Part shown: one piece after another, positions 60,101-64,000 of the stretch
Numbering within the stretch: the stretch's first letter is position 1
Layout of the letters: each line of letters begins with the position of its first letter
Source of the DNA: Marthasterias glacialis
Taxonomy: Eukaryota; Echinodermata; Asteroidea; Forcipulatida; Asteriidae
Assembly (NCBI GenBank): GCA_911728455.2
Contig: OU452231.1
Coordinates: 11,466,078-11,530,077, forward strand
Reading direction: 5' to 3'
DNA length: 64,000 nt
Position numbers and translations under genes: made by a program
The notes under the pieces: model-generated
What the model saw: the letters and a program-made list of their open reading frames with translations, nothing else
Told to the model about the DNA's origin: nothing
Database searches by the model: none

Positions 60101-63100
60101 CATACGGCCATGCTGTGTGTACGTCAACAATAGCCACGGCCGGTACGTGTGTGCTGGACCGAAGCCAGCAAAAAAAAACGCCGAAAAAAGAAGTCGCCAG
60201 AGCCACGGCCAATAACTCCAGAAATAATAGGGCTAGAGAGAAAATTCTTGTAACTGCAGGTAGCTGCCATAGTCTTGCATCCAAAAATCTGGTTTTCCAC
60301 GCCAGCCAGGGCCATCTTCCGCCTTTAAAATACCAGGGAGTGGGGCTGCTCCGAATGCGCTTCAAACGCCTGTCTAATGGAACTTTTGTACACGAAGCTG
60401 TAACAGAGTGAAAACAAGACTTAGCAACGGCTCTATCTACCAAAGTATTGGCGGGAAACTGACAAGTCTGACACTGTTGGAAAGCCCTGGTCATGGGCTT
60501 TCCGAAAATACCGGTCTCGGGGCTGTGGGATAAACAGGGAGGATACCAGGGACAGCGGAGTGAGGACACCCCAATGATGTCCAGTGCATACGGCCATGCT
60601 GTGTGTACGTCAACAATAGCCAAGGCCGGTACGTGTGTGCTGGACCGAAGCCAGCAAAAAAAAACAGCCGAAATAAGAAGTCGCCAGAGCCACGGCCAAT
60701 AACTCCAGAAATAATGGGGCTAGAGAGAAATTTCTTGTACCTGCAGGTAGCTGCCATAGTCCTGCATCCAAAAATCTGGTTTTCCACGCCAGCCAGGGCC
60801 ATCTTCCGCCTTGAAAACACCAGGGAGCGGGGCTGCTCCGAATGCGCTTCAAACGCCTGTCTAATGGAACTTTTGTACACGAAGCTGTAACAGAGTGAAA
60901 ACAAGACTTAGCAACGGCTCTATCTCCCAAAGTATTGGCGGGAAACTGACAAGTCTGACACAGTTGGAAAGCCCTGGTCATGGGCTTTCTGAAAATACCG
61001 GTCTTGGGGCTGAGCGGTAAACAGGGAGGATGCCAGGGACAGCGGAGTGAGGACACCCCGAGGATGTCCAGTGCATACGGCCATGCTGTGTGTACGTCAA
61101 CAATAGCCACGGCCGGTACGTGTGTGCTGGACCGAAGCTAGCAAAAAAAACCAGCCGAAATAAGAAGTCGCCAGAGCCACGGCCAATAACTCCAGAAATA
61201 ATAGGGCTAGAGAGAAAATTATTGTACCTGCAGGTAGCTGCCATAGTCCTGCATCCAAAAATCTGGTTTTCCACGCCAGCCAGGGCCATCTTCCGCCTTT
61301 AAAATACCAGGGAGCGGGGCTGCTCCGAATGCACTTCAAACGCCTGTCTAATGCAACTTTTGTACACGAAGCTGTAACAGAGTGAAAACAAGACTTAGCA
61401 ACGGCTCTATCTCCCAAAGTATTGGCGGGAAACTGACAAGTCTGACACTGTTGGAAAGCCCTGGTCATGGGCTTTCCAAAAATACCGGTCTCGGGGCTGC
61501 GGGGTAAACAGGGAGGATGCCAGAGACAGCGGAGTGAGGACACCCCGAGGATGTCCAGTGCATACGGCCATGCTGTGTGTATGTCAACAATAGCCACGGC
61601 CGGTACGTGTGTGCTGGACCGAAGCCAGCAAAAAAAAAACGCCGAAAAAAGAAGTCGCCAGAGCCACGGCCAATAACTCCAGAAATAATAGGGCTAGAGA
61701 GAAAATTATTGTACCTGCAGGTAGCTGCCATAGTCCTGCATCCAAAAATCTGGTTTTCCACGCCAGCCAGGGCCATCTTCCGCCTTTAAAACACCAGGGA
61801 GCGGGGCTGCTCCGAATGCGCTTCAAACGCCTGTCTAATGGAACTTTTGTACACGAAGCTGTAACAGAGTGAAAACAAGACTTAGCAACGGCTCTATCTC
61901 CCAAAGTATTGGCGGGAAACTGACAAGTCTGACACTGTTGGAAAGCCCTGGTCATGGGCTTTCCGAAAATACTGGTCTCGGGGCTGCGGGGTAAACAGGG
62001 AGGATGCCAGGGACAGCGGGGTGAGGACACCCCGAGGATGTCCAGTGCATACGGCCATGCTGTGTGTACGTCAACAATAGCCAAGGCCGGTACGTGTGTG
62101 CTGGACCGAAGCCAGCAAAAAAAACCAGCCGAAATAAGAAGTCGCCAGAGCCACGGCCAATAACTCCAGAAATAATAGGGCTAGAGAGAAATTTCTTGTT
62201 CCTGCAGGTAGCTGCCATAGTCCTGCATCCACAAATCTGGTTTTCCACGCCAGCCAGGGCCATCTTCCGCCTTGAAAATACCAGGGAGCGGGGCTGCTCC
62301 GAATGCGCTTCAAACGCCTGTCTAATGGAACTTTTGTACACGAAGCTGTAACAGAGTGAAAACAAGACTTAGCAACGGCTCTATCTACCAAAGTATTGGC
62401 GGGAAACTGACAAGTCTGACACAGTTGGAAAGCCCTGGTCATGGGCTTTCTGTAAATACCGGTCGTGGGGCTGAGGGGTAAACAGGGAGGATGCCAGGGA
62501 CAGCGGAGTGAGGACACCCCGAGGATGTCCAGTGCATACGGCCATGCTGTGTGTACGTCAACAATAGCCACGGCCGGTACGTGTGTGCTGGACCGAAGCC
62601 AGCAAAAAAAAAAACGCCGAAAAAAGAAGTCGCCAGAGCCACGGCCAATAACTCCAGAAATAATAGGGCTAGAGAGAAAATTATTGTACCTGCAGGTAGC
62701 TGCCATAGTCCTGCATCCACAAATCTGGTTTTCCACGCCAGCCAGGGCCATCTTCCGCCTTTAAAATACCAGGGAGCGGGGCTGCTCCGAATGCGCTTCA
62801 AACGCCTGTCTAATGGAACTTTTGTACACGAAGCTGTAACAGAGTGAAAACAAGACTTAGCAACGGCTCTATCTCCCAAAGTATTGGCGGGAAACTGACA
62901 AGTCTGACACTGTTGGAAAGCCCTGGTCATGGGCTTTCCAAAAATACCGGTCTCGGGGCTGCGGGGTAAACAGGGAGGATGCCAGGGACAGCGGAGTGAG
63001 GACACCCCGAGGATGTCCGGTGCATACGGCCATGCTGTGTGTACGTCAACAATAGCCACGGCCGGTACGTGTGTGCTGGACCGAAGCCAGCAAAAAAAAA

Positions 63101-64000
63101 CGCCGAAAAAAGAAGTCGCCAGAGCCACGGCCAATAACTCCAGAAATAATAGGGCTAGAGAGAAAATTCTTGTAACTGCAGGTAGCTGCCATAGTCTTGC
63201 ATCCAAAAATCTGGTTTTCCACGCCAGCCAGGGCCATCTTCCGCCTTGAAAATACCAGGGAGTGGGGCTGCTCCGAATGCGCTTCAAACGCCTGTCTAAT
63301 GGAACTTTTGTACACGAAGCTGTAACAGAGTGAAAACAAGACTTAGCAACGGCTCTATCTACCAAAGTATTGGCGGGAAACTGACAAGTCTGACACTGTT
63401 GGAAAGCCCTGGTCAGGGGCTTTCCGAAAATACCGGTCTTGGGGCAGCAGGGTAAACAGGGAGGATGACAGGGACAGCGGAGTGAGGACACCCCGATGAT
63501 GTCCAGTGCATACGGCCATGCTGTGTGTACGTCAACAATAGCCAAGGCCGGTACGTGTGTGCTGGACCGAAGCCAGCAAAAAAAAACAGCCGAAATAAGA
63601 AGTCGCCAGAGCCACGGCCAATAACTCCAGAAATAATGGGGCTAGAGAGAAATTTCTTGTACCTGCAGGTAGCTGCCATAGTCCTGCATCCAAAAATCTG
63701 GTTTTCCACGCCAGCCAGGGCCATCTTCCGCCTTGAAAACACCAGGGAGCGGGGCTGCTCCGAATGCGCTTCAAACGCCTGTCTAATGGAACTTTTGTAC
63801 ACGAAGCTGTAACAGAGTGAAAACAAGACTTAGCAACGGCTCTATCTCCCAAAGTATTGGCGGAAAACTGACAAGTCTGACACAGTTGGAAAGCCCTGGT
63901 CATGGGCTTTCTGTAAATACCGGTCGTGGGGCTGAGGGGTAAACAGGGAGGATGCCAGGGACAGCGGAGTGAGGACACCCCGAGGATGTCCAGTGCATAC
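54162..64000 (+). repeat. Interleaved monomer block M112-M132, array continues past the edge
   Basis: Starts are at 54162, 54649, 55136, 55623, 56109, 56596, 57083, 57570, 58057, 58545, 59032, 59519, 60007, 60493, 60980, 61467, 61954, 62441, 62929, 63415 and 63902; the last is cut by the window end. Recurrent leaders are CAGGGGCTTTCC with GGATGACAGG (M116, M119, M121, M122, M131) and CTTTCTGTAAATACC with GTCGTGG (M117, M120, M123, M129, M132). M119-M120 and M122-M123 repeat at 1462 bp, and M121 and M122 are tandem copies, all marked by AGCAATGGCTC just before M119, M121 and M122. TTGTAACTGCAGG with GTCTTGCATCC marks M115, M118, M124 and M130. Confidence 0.88.
60493..62440 (+). repeat. Four-monomer segment (M125-M128), copy of 53675-55622
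   Basis: M125-M128 repeat M111-M114 with a constant offset of 6818 bp (14 units). Shared private markers, in the same order, are GCTGTGG with GGATACCAGG (M111/M125), GAAGCTAGC with AACCAGCC (M112/M126), GTATGTCAAC with AAAATTATTGTACC (M113/M127) and ACTGGTCTCGG with CCACAAATCTGG (M114/M128). M126 also has AAAATTATTG in its right half, unlike M112. The copies are diverged more than those in the pentamers. Confidence 0.83.

Larger units (their letters stand above)
1..64000 (+). repeat. Satellite DNA array, ~487-bp monomer, 132 monomer starts
   Basis: The same unit recurs head to tail across the entire window in one orientation. Using the A of CATGGGCTTT (or its variants CAGGGGCTTT, CATAAGCTTT and CATAAGCATT) as start, I find 132 starts from 73 to 63902, a mean spacing of 487.2 bp. 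Most units are 485-490 bp, and two at 5917 and 6408 reach 491-492. Nearly all length change comes from one A-tract. No transposon, inversion or unique spacer interrupts the array and neither array edge is inside the window. This organisation is typical of eukaryotic centromeric or heterochromatic satellites. The family and species are not recognised. There is no sign of purifying selection on any reading frame. Confidence 0.99.

Noticed and set aside
1-64000. CRISPR array or bacterial repeat locus
   Set aside because: The whole 487-bp unit is repeated without unique spacers, and there are no cas-like genes.

Overview
The whole 64 kb window is one uninterrupted satellite DNA array. A unit of about 487 bp is repeated head to tail, always in the same orientation, from the first base to the last. 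Taking the A of the common motif CATGGGCTTT as monomer start, I find 132 starts (M1 at 73 to M132 at 63902), which gives a mean period of 487.2 bp. Both window edges cut through the array. I see no protein gene, RNA gene, transposon insertion, inversion, CRISPR array or single-copy sequence. Open frames exist on both strands, but they are repeated by-products of the monomer: 487 is not a multiple of three, a variable A-tract shifts the frame, and subfamily substitutions add or remove stops.

A homogenised 487-bp array of this size with higher-order repeats (HORs) points to centromeric, pericentromeric or other heterochromatic DNA of a eukaryote. The species and satellite family cannot be named from the sequence. 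One reference copy (22485-22971) is 52% GC and has 20 CpG (observed/expected about 0.6).

Layout. 73-7385: mixed subfamilies with little higher-order order. 7386-10799: copies with an interrupted A-tract, including a duplicated dimer. 10800-18588: a duplicated trimer and a duplicated dimer. 18589-21997: a 1462-bp trimer relation. 21998-30276: pentamer HOR 'A' (about 2435 bp, three copies, interrupted by two other monomers). 30277-35639: a tetramer HOR passing into dimers, marked by HindIII sites. 35640-42954: pentamer HOR 'B' (2437 bp, two full copies plus part of a third). 42955-49289: mixed monomers. 49290-54161: pentamer HOR 'C' (2436 bp, two copies). 54162-64000: an interleaved region with dimer and trimer copies and a four-monomer segment repeated 6818 bp away.

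Each monomer holds an A-tract of 6-15 A, a 12-bp palindrome with PstI/SbfI sites, an E2F-like motif overlapping an inverted CCAAT, a second CCAAT, a CRE-like half site and a G-rich stretch. The most interesting observations are the pentamer period arising three times from different monomers, a clear recombinant monomer at 27842, and the near-universal E2F/CCAAT motif. Weak resemblances to 5S rRNA and to histone H3 are reported as hypotheses only.
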